Of a DNA stretch of 41,578 nt, positions 31,721-41,543 are shown in pieces. Below the pieces are notes generated by a model that was given only the letters and a program-made list of their open reading frames with translations, was not told where the DNA came from and did no database searches. This DNA comes from Collinsella sp. AF02-46-1 (lineage in GTDB: Bacteria; Actinomycetota; Coriobacteriia; Coriobacteriales; Coriobacteriaceae). The position numbers and the translations under genes are program-made. Location: positions 1 through 41,578 of the forward strand of contig NZ_QSBV01000019.1 in NCBI RefSeq assembly GCF_003465825.1, written 5' to 3'. Within the stretch, counting starts at the first letter, position 1. Each line of letters begins with the position of its first letter.

Positions 31721-33874
31721 ATGACCGAAGATATCCCCCTTGAAATCACTTCGAGCGACATGGCCAATCTGCCCATATTCATCGCCGTCCTTATCGTGGC
31801 CGCCGTCGTCGTGCGCGTGTATTTTTCAATCAAACGCAACGAAAAGCCACCCATTGCCCGCGTCTTTTGGTGCGCGACGCTCCTCATCCCGCTCGGCGTG
31901 GTAGCTGCATGGGTTACGAATCAATTGCTCGTAAATGAGGGCAGCTCCCTATGGGTCCTTTCTTATTCGGCGCTCGGTGCTGCCGCCGTCATGCTTCTTG
32001 TCGAGCCCTTGGTTTCGGGACTTATCGACCAAACCGACCTTGCGACGGGAACGGTTGCCTGTAGATGCCGTGACATCCTTGTCATCGCCGCTGTTTCAGC
32101 GCTCTCGTTCGTTTCACTCGAAATTGCCTGCAACGAAACGTTCTATCGCATTCCCGCCAACTCATTCGGGTTTTCCGTCGGGCTGCTCGCGACGGTTCTG
32201 CTCTCCCTTTATTTGGTGGGACAGCGTCATGGAGGCGTCATGGCCCTCGTGCCCGTCGTCTGTTGCATCCTTGGCATTGCCGAGCATTTCGTCATAACGT
32301 TTAAAGGCGAAGCCATCCTGCCAAGCGATATCTTGGCCCTTGGCACCGCAATGGAAGTGAGCGAGGGATACGAGTTTACCTTTACCGCCGGAATCGTAAC
32401 CTCTCTCGCCCTGCTGGAGATTTCCCTGGGGCTTCTTTCGCTCATCCGACCGCGAAAGCTCCGTACGCCCACCCATGTCTTCCCCGCTATCGCCGCTAAC
32501 CTCTGTGCTTTTCTGTTAGTGACCGTTGTGGGGCTCTCAGGCTTTTCCAACATCGACTTGGAGCAGGCGCTGGATTTTGGATTTGACCGTTGGCAGCCCA
32601 TCACCACGTATGCGTCTCAGGGTTTTATCACTTCGTTCACCGAAATGGTCAACGAGTTGCCCATTGAGAAGCCCGAAGACTATACGCCCGATGAGGCGCA
32701 GAGCATCGAGCAGGAGCTCGCCGCCGTCTACGACTGCACATATGGCTCGAGCGAACAGCGCGCGGCGGCCGTTGCCCAGTTCAATGAAATCAAGCCGACG
32801 ATTGTCGCCGTCATGAACGAGAGTTTTAGCGACCTTTCGTGCTTTGAGCAGCTCCAGACGGCCGGGTACACCGGCCCCGCATTCTACAACTCGCTTCCCG
32901 ACACACTTGTTCGCGGCACCATGCTCGCTTCGGTCGCCGGTGGCGGAACGGCTAACTCCGAATTCGAATTTTTGACCGGAGCGACAACGGCCTTTGTCGG
33001 ATTAGGCAAAATCCCCTATCAGCTGTATCAGATGAATGGCGTCAACAGCCTGGCAAAGAACCTTAAAGAGCTTGGGTATACCGCCACCGCTATGCACCCG
33101 CAAAACCCCGTCAACTACCATCGAGATAAAATCTATCAGCAGCTGGGCTTTGGAGACTTTCTTTCAATCGGCGATTTCGAAGGTGCGCCCTATTACCATG
33201 CCGGCGTATGCGACTACGCCACCTACGACAAGATACTCGACCTGCTTAGAACCGACGAAGCCCCGCAGTTCATCTTTGACGTCACGATGCAAAATCACGG
33301 CGGCTACGACTATGGCACCGTTCCCGCCGAAGAGCTGACAAACTATTGGGTCGAGGGAGCCAGCGAGGGCGCCAACAGCGCGCTCAACACCTATCTCACC
33401 TGCATCAACGCATCCGACCGGGACCTCGAGTACTTTATCAACGAGCTCCGCAATATCGGCAGACCGGTTGTTCTTGTCTTTTTTGGCGACCATCAGCCGA
33501 GCGCCGCAACGACTCTCAACGACGAGCTGTACCCTCAGGAAGATACGGCAAGCCACGCTTTCCGTATCTATCAGTCGACATATCTCGTCTGGGCTAACTA
33601 TGAGATCGCCGGCAATACCGAGCTCAACGTCAACGACACCGTCGGGGCAAACGAGATTGCAGCCATTACCCTTAATAAGATCGGCGCCCCGCTCACCAAT
33701 TACCAAAAGGCCCTGCTTGCGACAAGGTCAGATGTGCCCACCATCAATGTCGCCGGCTATCTCGGTGCCGATGGGCTGCGCTACGACTTGGAATCTAAAG
33801 ACAGCCCCTACGCCTCGACGATCGACAAGCTGCAGCGCATGCAATACCTCGAGTTCGCCAGCAAAGTTCAGTAA
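31721..33874 (+). CDS. LTA-synthase-family membrane phosphoglycerol transferase (sulfatase fold)
   Basis: A 717-residue membrane enzyme. The first about 280 residues contain roughly eight hydrophobic segments; the C-terminal half is an extracellular alkaline-phosphatase/sulfatase-type domain. Catalytic features are a metal-binding Glu in VAVMNESFSDLS, the probable nucleophile Thr410 in GGGTANSEFEFLTG, and the metal-binding FFGDHQPS near the C-terminus. The family polymerises or transfers glycerol-phosphate from phosphatidylglycerol, as in LtaS; the exact polymer here is unknown. ATG 31721 follows GAGGAA at 5 nt; in-frame TTG 31646 and the ATG four codons after it are less likely. It is the first gene of the plus-strand block. 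Confidence 0.85.
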   Translation: MTEDIPLEITSSDMANLPIFIAVLIVAAVVVRVYFSIKRNEKPPIARVFWCATLLIPLGVVAAWVTNQLLVNEGSSLWVLSYSALGAAAVMLLVEPLVSGLIDQTDLATGTVACRCRDILVIAAVSALSFVSLEIACNETFYRIPANSFGFSVGLLATVLLSLYLVGQRHGGVMALVPVVCCILGIAEHFVITFKGEAILPSDILALGTAMEVSEGYEFTFTAGIVTSLALLEISLGLLSLIRPRKLRTPTHVFPAIAANLCAFLLVTVVGLSGFSNIDLEQALDFGFDRWQPITTYASQGFITSFTEMVNELPIEKPEDYTPDEAQSIEQELAAVYDCTYGSSEQRAAAVAQFNEIKPTIVAVMNESFSDLSCFEQLQTAGYTGPAFYNSLPDTLVRGTMLASVAGGGTANSEFEFLTGATTAFVGLGKIPYQLYQMNGVNSLAKNLKELGYTATAMHPQNPVNYHRDKIYQQLGFGDFLSIGDFEGAPYYHAGVCDYATYDKILDLLRTDEAPQFIFDVTMQNHGGYDYGTVPAEELTNYWVEGASEGANSALNTYLTCINASDRDLEYFINELRNIGRPVVLVFFGDHQPSAATTLNDELYPQEDTASHAFRIYQSTYLVWANYEIAGNTELNVNDTVGANEIAAITLNKIGAPLTNYQKALLATRSDVPTINVAGYLGADGLRYDLESKDSPYASTIDKLQRMQYLEFASKVQ

Positions 33875-33888
33875 GCCCGCCCATTCGC

Positions 33889-33923
33889 TTGGGCCCATCG
33901 TATTGCAAGCACGCTCGGCCCAA
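33889..33923 (+). terminator. Possible weak terminator after the LTA-synthase-like gene
   Basis: Seven-base-pair stem TTGGGCC (33889-33895) / GGCCCAA (33917-33923) with a 21-nt loop, 14 nt past the stop codon, without a T-run. Confidence 0.3.
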
Positions 33924-33934
33924 ACGCATCGCAA

Positions 33935-33964
33935 ATGACTCCCGCTCGCAAACGAGGGTACAAT
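33935..33964 (+). promoter_or_regulatory. Candidate mrp promoter
   Basis: ATGACT (33935-33940) and TACAAT (33959-33964) are separated by 18 bp. The expected start is near 33971, leaving a leader of about 49 nt that contains a short GGGGCC/GGCCCC hairpin before the mrp ribosome-binding site. Confidence 0.5.
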
Positions 33965-34019
33965 GACGCTCGTGTCACATCGCGGGGCCCCGGCCCCAGC
34001 ATATACAAAGGAGTCATAC

Positions 34020-34850
34020 ATGGGTTGCGAACACGCACAGGCCGCCGGCGGACAAACGTCGCCGTCGCAATTTGAGGAGAACACGCTGTCCGAGGTCAAG
34101 CGCGTCATCGCCGTGCTTTCCGGCAAGGGCGGTGTCGGCAAGTCATTTATCACCGGTGCCATCGCCACCGAGCTTGCCCGTCACGGCCACAAAGTCGGCG
34201 TCCTCGATGCCGACATCACCGGTCCCTCTATCCCCAAGATGTTCGGTATGAGTGGACGCCACGTCCATGCGCTTGGCAACCTTATGCTGCCCGAAATCTC
34301 CGAGCACGGCGTCAAGGTCATGAGCTCCAACCTGCTGCTCCAAAACGAGACCGACCCCGTCCTTTGGCGCGGTCCGGTCATCGCAGGCGCCATTAGGCAG
34401 TTCTGGAGCGAGACCTCGTGGGGCCCCATCGACTACCTGCTGGTCGACATGCCTCCGGGAACAGGCGACGTCGCGCTCACCGTCTTCCAGTCGCTGCCGG
34501 TCGACGGCATCGTCATCGTCACGAGCCCGCAGGATCTGGTCTCGATGATCGTCGCCAAGGCGGTCAACATGGCCGAGAAGATGAACGTCCCCATTCTGGG
34601 CATTGTCGAGAACATGAGCTATATTGAGTGCCCCGACTGCGGCAAGAAGATCGAGGTCTTTGGCAAGAGCAAGCTCCCCGAGGTCGCAGAGCGCTATAAC
34701 CTCGACATCTTGGGCCAGCTTCCCATTAATCCGGCACTCGCCGAGGCCTGCGATAAGGGCGAGGTCGAGACCGCGCTGCCCGATGGCATGTTGCCCAAGG
34801 CAGTCTCTGCCGTCGAGGCTATTACCCCGCACGAGACCGACGAGGCCTAA
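34020..34850 (+). CDS. mrp: Mrp/NBP35-family P-loop ATPase, iron-sulphur cluster carrier
   Basis: ApbC/Mrp-type ATPase thought to bind and deliver iron-sulphur clusters. The 276-residue protein has the deviant Walker A SGKGGVGKS (34-42), Asp of Walker A' in GVLDADITGPSIP, Walker B LLVDMPPGTGD and the C-terminal CxxC (ECPDCGK) that holds a bridging cluster in the dimer. AAAGGAG lies before ATG 34020; the 19 upstream in-frame codons are discarded. The following gene begins on the base after its stop codon. Confidence 0.95.
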   Translation: MGCEHAQAAGGQTSPSQFEENTLSEVKRVIAVLSGKGGVGKSFITGAIATELARHGHKVGVLDADITGPSIPKMFGMSGRHVHALGNLMLPEISEHGVKVMSSNLLLQNETDPVLWRGPVIAGAIRQFWSETSWGPIDYLLVDMPPGTGDVALTVFQSLPVDGIVIVTSPQDLVSMIVAKAVNMAEKMNVPILGIVENMSYIECPDCGKKIEVFGKSKLPEVAERYNLDILGQLPINPALAEACDKGEVETALPDGMLPKAVSAVEAITPHETDEA

Positions 34851-36122
34851 GTGAACGCGAGCGCCCTCTATGACGTCTTGGTAATCGGCGGCGGGGCTTC
34901 AGGCCTCGCCGCCGCCATTACGGCCGCACGCGCTGGCAAAAGCGTCTGCATCGTTGAGCGCGATGTCGCCTGCGGCCTCAAGCTCCTTGCGACCGGTAAC
35001 GGCCGTTGCAACCTCTCCAACGAATCGATTGATCCTCAGCGGTATAACCACCCCGCATTCGTCGAATCCGTCATGGGCCCCCAGCCCGAACAAGAGCTTA
35101 TGGGTTTCTTCTCCTCGCTGGGCATCATGACAACCTCCGAGGAAGGCCGGCTGTACCCGCGCTCCCTTCGCGCCGAATCGGTGCGCGACGCACTTCTCAA
35201 CGCTTGCGACCGCCTAGGTATCACCTTAATCTGCGGAGCCAACGTTGCCTCGGCGCGCAAAGCTTCCGAAGGCTGGGCACTCCAAATAGACCGTCCAGCG
35301 CGGGCGCTCAAGGCAAAAAAGCACGACGACCGAAAATCGGAGCTCCGCTCGCTTCGGAAGGCGCTCGCCGATGTCCCTCGCAAGAACGAGGCCCTGCAGG
35401 CACATGCCGTAATTATCGCCACGGGCGGCAACCCCACCGGTATCGCCGATATGTTTCGCTTCCCCCTCACTTCGCTACGCCCCGTCCTCTGCCCCGTATC
35501 GGCAACGGTCGTTGGCGATCGGGCAGCGCTCAAGACGTTGGATGGCCTGCGCGTCCGCGCCCGCTTGACGCTCGCCCGCAATCATAATGAGCTCTGGCAC
35601 GAAGACGGTGAAGTGCTGTTTCGAACCTTCGGTATCTCGGGCGTCGCTGTCTTCAACCTCTCTCGTCGTATCCAGCACGGCGATACGATCCTGCTCGACG
35701 TTTTCCCCGACCTCTCCAAAGACGAGTTGCTCGATATGCTCAACCGGCGTGTTGAGCTGCTCGGCGGCTTTTCGCCCCGTGATCCCCGTTGGCTCGACGG
35801 CATGCTCGCCCCGCAACTCTCCCGCGTCGTCTGCACAGCGTTCGAGCAGTGCCATCCAGGCTCCAACGATGTCATCCACCTGGTCTCGATCCTCAAACAC
35901 TTTAAGTTGCTCGTCGAAGGAACAGCCGAGGAGCGCTCAGCACAGGTCACGCGTGGTGGCATATCTGTCGAGAGCATCTCAACACCCAGCCTACGCGCGC
36001 GCAGCGTTGTCGACGCCCCGCTTTACGTCTGCGGTGAAGCGCTCGACATCGACGCCGATTGCGGAGGCTTTAACCTTGCGTGGGCCTGGATCTCGGGCAT
36101 TCGCGCTGCAAGCAGCCTGTAG
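34851..36122 (+). CDS. HI0933/YhiN-family FAD-dependent oxidoreductase
   Basis: Flavoprotein of 423 residues and unknown substrate. The N-terminal dinucleotide-binding motif is VIGGGASGLAAAITAARAG with the acidic end VERD, followed by the family hallmark GLKLLATGNGRCNLSNE. A second FAD contact is IIATGGNPTG, and the C-terminus has VCGEALDIDADCGGFNLAWAWISG, characteristic of HI0933-like proteins. The start is GTG 34851, immediately after the mrp TAA, so translation is coupled to mrp. A possible link to iron-sulphur or redox maintenance comes only from this pairing. Confidence 0.9.
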   Translation: MNASALYDVLVIGGGASGLAAAITAARAGKSVCIVERDVACGLKLLATGNGRCNLSNESIDPQRYNHPAFVESVMGPQPEQELMGFFSSLGIMTTSEEGRLYPRSLRAESVRDALLNACDRLGITLICGANVASARKASEGWALQIDRPARALKAKKHDDRKSELRSLRKALADVPRKNEALQAHAVIIATGGNPTGIADMFRFPLTSLRPVLCPVSATVVGDRAALKTLDGLRVRARLTLARNHNELWHEDGEVLFRTFGISGVAVFNLSRRIQHGDTILLDVFPDLSKDELLDMLNRRVELLGGFSPRDPRWLDGMLAPQLSRVVCTAFEQCHPGSNDVIHLVSILKHFKLLVEGTAEERSAQVTRGGISVESISTPSLRARSVVDAPLYVCGEALDIDADCGGFNLAWAWISGIRAASSL

Positions 36123-36132
36123 CCGCGCAGTC

Positions 36133-36184
36133 TATAATCAAAAATGCATTCGGGCCGTCTGGGATACCGGACGGCCTCTTTCTT
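36133..36184 (+). terminator. Terminator of the mrp-flavoprotein pair, with a TATAAT just upstream
   Basis: Ten-base-pair stem (36153-36162 with 36167-36176, one G-T wobble) and a 4-nt GATA loop, followed by TCTTTCTT. A perfect TATAAT at 36133-36138, with no good -35, could start a short leader for the next gene, whose ribosome-binding site begins only about 10 nt after the stem. Confidence 0.75.
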
Positions 36185-36202
36185 GCCTCTAAGGAGACCT
36201 CG

Positions 36203-37843
36203 ATGATTGAAATCACCCAAGTCAACGCGTCGCTCGATGAAGCCGGCGATGAAAATGCCTGTCTCATTGTTGGCAAGCGAGTCGCCAAGCGCGTCCTACG
36301 TTGCAAGGACTCCGAGATCAAGTCCATCGAGCTCCACCGCAAGTCAATCGACGCTCGCAAAAAACGAGACGTCCATTTTATCCTGAGCTTTCGTGTTGAG
36401 CTGACTAGTCCCCACCTCGAGCGAGAAGCGGTCGACAGCGTTGCCGAGCGTGACCGTTCGCGCGTACGCGCGATAGAAGACGATGAGCCTTCATTCCCCT
36501 CCCCCGCCTCCGACGCGCCTCAAGAACGCCCTGTCGTTGTCGGCGCCGGATGCGCCGGCCTTTTCGCTGCGTTTACGCTCGCCGAAGCAGGTCTTAAGCC
36601 CTTGCTCATCGAGCGCGGCGACCCGGCATTTCGCCGCTCGCAGGCGATCGACCTCTTTCTAAAGGAGCGCATCCTCGACCCCGAGAGCAATATCCAGTTT
36701 GGCCTGGGCGGCGCGGGAACCTTCTCGGACGGCAAACTCAATACGGGAACCAAAAATCCCGCCCATCGCCTTATCCTCGAAACCTTCGTCGAGGCGGGCG
36801 CGCCCCGCGATATTCTGTGGGATGCCAAGCCGCACATTGGCTCCGACATCCTTCCCACGGTCGTCACCGCTATATCCCAGCGCATCGAGCAGCTCGGAGG
36901 TGTCGTCCGCTATCGAACGAAGCTCGTCGACATTCGCATCGACGCGTCTGGCGCCATCACCGGTATTGATGTCCAATCGTCCCAAGACGCCGCTTGCGAG
37001 CCAATCGAGACAAAGCACCTCATCCTCGCCTGCGGGCATTCTGCTCGCGATATTTTTGAGCTCCTTAAGGGCCACAACGTGGCCCTCGCACAAAAGACCT
37101 TTGCCATGGGCGTTCGCATCGAGCATCCGCAGCGCGACATCGACCGAGTCCAATACGGAGCCTCGGCGGGACATCCTGCCCTCGGAGCAGCCCCTTACAA
37201 GCTCGTCGCCCATCTTCCCAACGGCCGCAGCGTGTTCTCGTTTTGCATGTGCCCCGGCGGGCAGGTTGTCGCCGCCTCTTCCGAGCAGGGCCACCTGTGC
37301 GTCAACGGCGCCAGTCTCAATGCCCGCGACGGACGCAATGCAAATGCCGCCCTGCTCGTTAACGTCACGCCAGAGGACCTTCCCAACGATGACCCACTCG
37401 CCGGCATCGAGCTCCAGCGCGCCTGCGAGGCGGCCGCCTACCGCCTGGGAGGTTCCAACTGGAACGCACCGGCACAGCTCGTCGGAGATTTCCTCGCAGG
37501 ACGCGCCAGCAAGGCGCCCGGAAAGGTAAAGCCCACCTATCCGCTCGGTGTGACCTGGACGGCAATTGACGAAGCCCTGCCGCAGCATATCGTCGAGTCG
37601 CTCCGCCTGGGACTTCCCCTACTCGGAAAAAAGCTACGAGGCTACGACCGCCCCGACGCCGTTCTTACCGGCGTGGAGACTCGTTCGAGCTCACCGGTCA
37701 CTGTCACCCGAGACCGAACGTGCCATGCCGTGTCGACCCCGGGCCTCTATCCTTGTGGTGAGGGAGCTGGATATGCCGGCGGCATCATGAGCGCGGCCAC
37801 CGACGGCATCCGTTGTGCCGAAGCCCTGATCGCAGACCTCTAA
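36203..37843 (+). CDS. COG2509-type FAD-dependent dehydrogenase
   Basis: Uncharacterised flavoprotein of 546 residues. A basic N-terminal domain of about 105 residues (VAKRVLRCKDSEIKSIELHRKS) precedes the FAD-binding motif VVVGAGCAGLFAAFTLAEAG with acidic end IERG. The family signature PESNIQFGLGGAGTFSDGKL follows, and the C-terminus has YPCGEGAGYAGGIMSAATDGI. AAGGAGA precedes ATG 36203; an in-frame extension into the preceding gene is rejected. It is the second FAD protein in tandem, but separated by a terminator from the first and not closely similar to it. Its substrate is unknown. Confidence 0.9.
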   Translation: MIEITQVNASLDEAGDENACLIVGKRVAKRVLRCKDSEIKSIELHRKSIDARKKRDVHFILSFRVELTSPHLEREAVDSVAERDRSRVRAIEDDEPSFPSPASDAPQERPVVVGAGCAGLFAAFTLAEAGLKPLLIERGDPAFRRSQAIDLFLKERILDPESNIQFGLGGAGTFSDGKLNTGTKNPAHRLILETFVEAGAPRDILWDAKPHIGSDILPTVVTAISQRIEQLGGVVRYRTKLVDIRIDASGAITGIDVQSSQDAACEPIETKHLILACGHSARDIFELLKGHNVALAQKTFAMGVRIEHPQRDIDRVQYGASAGHPALGAAPYKLVAHLPNGRSVFSFCMCPGGQVVAASSEQGHLCVNGASLNARDGRNANAALLVNVTPEDLPNDDPLAGIELQRACEAAAYRLGGSNWNAPAQLVGDFLAGRASKAPGKVKPTYPLGVTWTAIDEALPQHIVESLRLGLPLLGKKLRGYDRPDAVLTGVETRSSSPVTVTRDRTCHAVSTPGLYPCGEGAGYAGGIMSAATDGIRCAEALIADL

Positions 37844-37869
37844 CGCACGAATTCCAGCGCGCAAAAGAC

Positions 37870-37905
37870 ACAGGCCCCAAGCTCCACAGGGAACTCGGGG
37901 CCTGT
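37870..37905. terminator. Bidirectional terminator between convergent FAD gene and uvrB
   Basis: Nine-base-pair stem ACAGGCCCC (37870-37878) / GGGGCCTGT (37897-37905), extended inward by an imperfect AGCTCC/GGAACT stem. On the plus strand TTCACTATTTCTT follows. It sits in the only space between two convergent genes and can serve both. Confidence 0.8.
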
Positions 37906-37908
37906 TCA

Positions 37909-40149
37909 CTATTTCTTAAACCGTGCACCCTGGCGTCTTCTGCCCGATGCGAACGTGGAACCCTTGCGGGCCTGCGAACGTAAGCGCTCAATCGTCTCGT
38001 CCTCAGACGCACCCTCGAGCATCGCCCGAATCTGAACGACGGCATCGCGCAGGCGCGCCGCCTCCTCAAAGTCCATGGCGGCAGAAGCGTTACGCATATC
38101 CTCTTCCATGGTTTCGACAATCCGCACAAGCTCGTCATGCGGCAGTTCTTCCAACTGCTCCGCAAGTGTCTGCTCGGGCGCCACCGTTTCCGGCACGCCA
38201 CCCTCGCCCGACTCATCGGGCGTATAGAATGCGCCATGTCCAAGAGAGTCGCCCTTCGAGCGCCCCTTGGAACCCACGGTTTTTTCGGCCTCGGCAATAA
38301 AACTTGAGATGTCGTTGATGGCCTTGCGCACCGTCTTGGGCACAATGCCATGCTCTTCGTTATATGCCATCTGAATCTCGCGACGGCGCTGCGTCTCCTC
38401 GATGGCCTCTTTCATCGAATCGGTCACAACGTCCGCATACATGATGACTTCGCCATCGGCGTTACGGGCCGCGCGGCCAATCGTCTGAATCAGCGAACGG
38501 CGGTTGCGCAAGAAGCCTTCCTTATCGGCATCGAGAATTGCCACCAGTGAGACCTCGGGAAGGTCTAGGCCCTCGCGAAGCAGGTTGATGCCAACGAGAA
38601 CATCAATCTTTCCCTCGCGCAGCGTTCGCAGGATCTCGACACGGTCCATCGTCGCTGTATCGGAGTGCATGTAATTGACCTTAATGCCGGCATCAAGCAG
38701 ATGGTCGGTCAGGTCCTCGGCCATGCGCTTGGTGAGCGTGGTCACCAGCACGCGCTCCTTGCGGGCAACGCGCTCGCGAATCTCGTCCTCAAGATCGTCA
38801 ATCTGCCCACGAACCGGACGCACATCGATCTTGGGGTCGAGCAGACCGGTCGGACGAATAATCTGCTCCACGTCGTTTTGGCTCACCCGCAGCTCGTAGT
38901 CGCCCGGTGTGGCCGAAACATAGATAAACTGGGGTATCCTTGCCTCAAACTCATCGAAACGAAGCGGGCGATTATCGAGTGCCGAGGGCAGGCGAAAACC
39001 GTGTTCCACCAGCGTTACCTTACGCGAGCGGTCACCTTCGTGCATACCGCGAATCTGCGGCACCGTCACATGGCTCTCATCGATGATGCAGAGCATGTCC
39101 TTAGGAAAGTAATCGATCAGGGTAAACGGCGGCTCACCCGGCTTGCGACCGTCCAGATGACGCGAGTAGTTCTCGATGCCGTTGCAAAAGCCCATCGTCT
39201 CGAGCATCTCAAGATCATAATCGGTGCGCTGCTGCAGACGCTGCGCCTCGAGCAACTTGTCAGTCGCCTTGAGCTCCGCCACGCGCTTCTCGCACTCTTC
39301 GCTGATCGATTTCAGAGCCGCCTTGACCTTCGGCTTCTCGGTCACGTAGTGCGATGCCGGCCATACGGGGATGGCCTCGTACTCACGAAGCATCTCTCCG
39401 GTGACCTCATCGATCTCGGCTATCAGTTCAACCTCGTCACCAAAGAACTCAAACCGCAACGGATGCTCGGCATAAGGCGGATACACGTCGACGACATCAC
39501 CGCGCACGCGGAACGTGCCGCGCGCCAGGTCATAGTCATTGCGATCATATTGAATGTCGATAAGCGCATGGATAAAGTCATCGCGCTCGAGCGGCACCTT
39601 CTTGTCGACGTTTGGAGCCAGACCCGCATAGTCCTCAGGAGAGCCAATGCCATAGATACACGAGACCGATGCGACAACGATCACATCGCGTCGAGATAGC
39701 AGCGATGCGGTCGCCTGATGGCGCAGCATCTCGACCTCTTCGTTAATCGAGGAGTCTTTCTCGATATATGTATCGCTTTGCGGCACATACGCCTCGGGCT
39801 GATAGTAGTCGTAGTACGAGACAAAGTAGACCACAGCGTTGTTGGGAAAGAACTCTTTGAGCTCGCTCGCAAGCTGAGCGGCGAGCGTTTTATTGGGAGC
39901 CATGACCAGCGTCGGCTTCCCCAGGGCCTCAATAGTCTTAGCCATCGTGAAGGTCTTGCCCGAACCAGTCACGCCCAGCAAAACCTGATAGCGATCTCCA
40001 TCCCTCACACCCTGCACAAGCGACTCAATGGCCTTAGGCTGAGAACCTGCAGGCTCATAGGGAGAAACGACTTCAAACGGCACCTCAGCGCCCTCAACGC
40101 CAAAGCGCTTAAGTTCACCGCCAACGCGTTCTACTTCAAATTCCGCCAT
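37909..40149 (-). CDS. uvrB: Excinuclease ABC subunit B
   Basis: Helicase-like damage-verification subunit. The 746-residue protein is longer than the usual 660-710 because of a Ser/Gly/Glu-rich segment before the C-terminal UVR motif and a basic tail ([11 protein letters not shown]). It has Walker A GVTGSGKT (59-66), the beta-hairpin aromatics [13 protein letters not shown], Walker B region CIIDESH, helicase motifs [17 protein letters not shown] and QTIGRAARN, and the C-terminal UVR coiled coil [24 protein letters not shown] precedes the ATG. It lies 51 nt downstream of a lytic transglycosylase gene, in a coaE-slt-uvrB unit. Confidence 0.97.
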   Translation of the reverse strand: MAEFEVERVGGELKRFGVEGAEVPFEVVSPYEPAGSQPKAIESLVQGVRDGDRYQVLLGVTGSGKTFTMAKTIEALGKPTLVMAPNKTLAAQLASELKEFFPNNAVVYFVSYYDYYQPEAYVPQSDTYIEKDSSINEEVEMLRHQATASLLSRRDVIVVASVSCIYGIGSPEDYAGLAPNVDKKVPLERDDFIHALIDIQYDRNDYDLARGTFRVRGDVVDVYPPYAEHPLRFEFFGDEVELIAEIDEVTGEMLREYEAIPVWPASHYVTEKPKVKAALKSISEECEKRVAELKATDKLLEAQRLQQRTDYDLEMLETMGFCNGIENYSRHLDGRKPGEPPFTLIDYFPKDMLCIIDESHVTVPQIRGMHEGDRSRKVTLVEHGFRLPSALDNRPLRFDEFEARIPQFIYVSATPGDYELRVSQNDVEQIIRPTGLLDPKIDVRPVRGQIDDLEDEIRERVARKERVLVTTLTKRMAEDLTDHLLDAGIKVNYMHSDTATMDRVEILRTLREGKIDVLVGINLLREGLDLPEVSLVAILDADKEGFLRNRRSLIQTIGRAARNADGEVIMYADVVTDSMKEAIEETQRRREIQMAYNEEHGIVPKTVRKAINDISSFIAEAEKTVGSKGRSKGDSLGHGAFYTPDESGEGGVPETVAPEQTLAEQLEELPHDELVRIVETMEEDMRNASAAMDFEEAARLRDAVVQIRAMLEGASEDETIERLRSQARKGSTFASGRRRQGARFKK

Positions 40150-40200
40150 GGATACTCCTAACTCATATATCTGCAGTATACGCAGGCGGCAGGCATAGTC

Positions 40201-40782
40201 CTATACGAACCGATCGGGATAAAGGGTCTTATAGCGAACCCAGGCATTATTGACACGAATCAGATACGCCTGCGTCTCGGGAAAGGTGATTGCATTATGA
40301 AGCGACGTGCTCTGCTGCGCCCAACCGTCGACATTGCCCATGCCAGCGTTATAGGCGGCAATGGCACTATCCGTCGACCCATTGAAATAGGTCAGAAGAT
40401 ACGAGAGGTATGCGCAGCCAAACTCGATATTGGTAGCCGGATCGTTAAGGTTGTCGACCGAATACTCGTCACCGTCGACAAGGCCCTTGGTGATCATATC
40501 CTGAGCAGTCACAGGCATCAGCTGCATCAATCCCTGAGCACCCTGATTCGACTCAGCCTCGGGATCCCAATTCGATTCCGACTTAATGACAGCGCACACC
40601 AGATACGGATCCAGATTATGCGAAATACTCGATTGCTTTACATACGCCTCGTGGTCAATGGGATACAGCGGCTTAAAGAAAGCCGCGGGAGCACACGAGT
40701 AAACGAATGAGATAAGGCCGAAGGCAAAAACGGCAGCCAGCGGAATAAGGCGATACCACGCAAAGAAACGTGTCTTAGGCAT
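40201..40782 (-). CDS. Membrane-anchored soluble-lytic-transglycosylase-type muramidase
   Basis: Cleaves peptidoglycan glycan strands. The 193-residue protein has one N-terminal hydrophobic anchor (about 11-30, ending YSC, a poor lipobox) and a single SLT/goose-lysozyme-like domain: catalytic Glu69 in VIKSESNWDPEA, GAQGLMQLMP, and AIAAYNAGMGNVDGW. The ATG at 40782 is preferred because AGGAGG lies 6 nt upstream, while the ATG two codons earlier directly abuts that site. It overlaps the end of coaE by 8 nt, so the genes are coupled. It is a minimal enzyme without LysM or other wall-binding repeats. Confidence 0.88.
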   Translation of the reverse strand: MPKTRFFAWYRLIPLAAVFAFGLISFVYSCAPAAFFKPLYPIDHEAYVKQSSISHNLDPYLVCAVIKSESNWDPEAESNQGAQGLMQLMPVTAQDMITKGLVDGDEYSVDNLNDPATNIEFGCAYLSYLLTYFNGSTDSAIAAYNAGMGNVDGWAQQSTSLHNAITFPETQAYLIRVNNAWVRYKTLYPDRFV

Positions 40783-41416
40783 CGGCATCCTCCTTATTCG
40801 CAGTGTCTATAAACCCATGGCATGCAAGCCATGAGTCAAGCTGCTCAAAGAGCGAATTATCGCCTGCGGCATTATCAATCACCGTTGTAGCGAGATTGCA
40901 CAGCGCAGACTCATCGGGCTGGCAAGCAGAACGGGCATCGAAATCAGATGGCTCCATGCCACGCTGAATAGCACGCTCGCGACGAACTGACAAAGGGGCG
41001 CTGATGACCAGAATTTCATCAGCCAAGCCAAATGCATCCTCAAAACCAGTCGGAGCAGAAACCTCGACCACCGCAAAGGGATAACGGGGGGAAGAAACCG
41101 TGCAGCAAACCGGATCAAGAATCCTCAGTGACAGTTGCTCAATGAGAACGGGGTGCACAATGCTATTGAGCCTCGCGACCGCATCAGGAGAAACAAAAGC
41201 TCGAGAAGCGAGTATGTTACGGCGAACGCCGCCCTCCTCGTCCAAAATATCCCAGCCAAATTCTTCCGCGAGGGCATTGACGATATCTGAGCCTGGCACA
41301 TACAGCGATTTGGCAAGTTCGTCCAGATCGATGAGCATGGCGCCATGAGATTCGAGATAGCGGCAGGCAGTCGACTTACCCGAAGCAATATTGCCCAAAA
41401 CAAAAACGGTAAACAT
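40775..41416 (-). CDS. coaE: Dephospho-CoA kinase
   Basis: Catalyses the last step of coenzyme A synthesis, phosphorylating the 3'-hydroxyl of dephospho-CoA. The 213-residue protein has P-loop GNIASGKST (8-16), the acidic pair in LIDLDELAKSLY, and the CoaE lid region (HPVLIEQ, then RRERAIQRG). The P-loop departs from the usual GGIGSGKS and the protein is somewhat divergent, but length and order of motifs fit. GGGAGG precedes ATG 41416; the 43 upstream in-frame codons are rejected. coaE next to uvrB is a known actinobacterial arrangement. Confidence 0.87.
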   Translation of the reverse strand: MFTVFVLGNIASGKSTACRYLESHGAMLIDLDELAKSLYVPGSDIVNALAEEFGWDILDEEGGVRRNILASRAFVSPDAVARLNSIVHPVLIEQLSLRILDPVCCTVSSPRYPFAVVEVSAPTGFEDAFGLADEILVISAPLSVRRERAIQRGMEPSDFDARSACQPDESALCNLATTVIDNAAGDNSLFEQLDSWLACHGFIDTANKEDADA

Positions 41417-41543
41417 CAAGTCCTCCCTAACGCCAATGGGAGTTATTATCGCGCAAATACAAAAGAAGGACTCAAAATACAGCCAAACAGTAAGACAAGC
41501 TAAAAGAAGGCGAGTTCTTGTATTACAGCTCTCTATAAAACGC

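Noticed and set aside
33141..33706. Minus-strand open frame inside the LTA-synthase-like gene
   Set aside because: It is antisense to a clear sulfatase-fold domain and has no family resemblance of its own.
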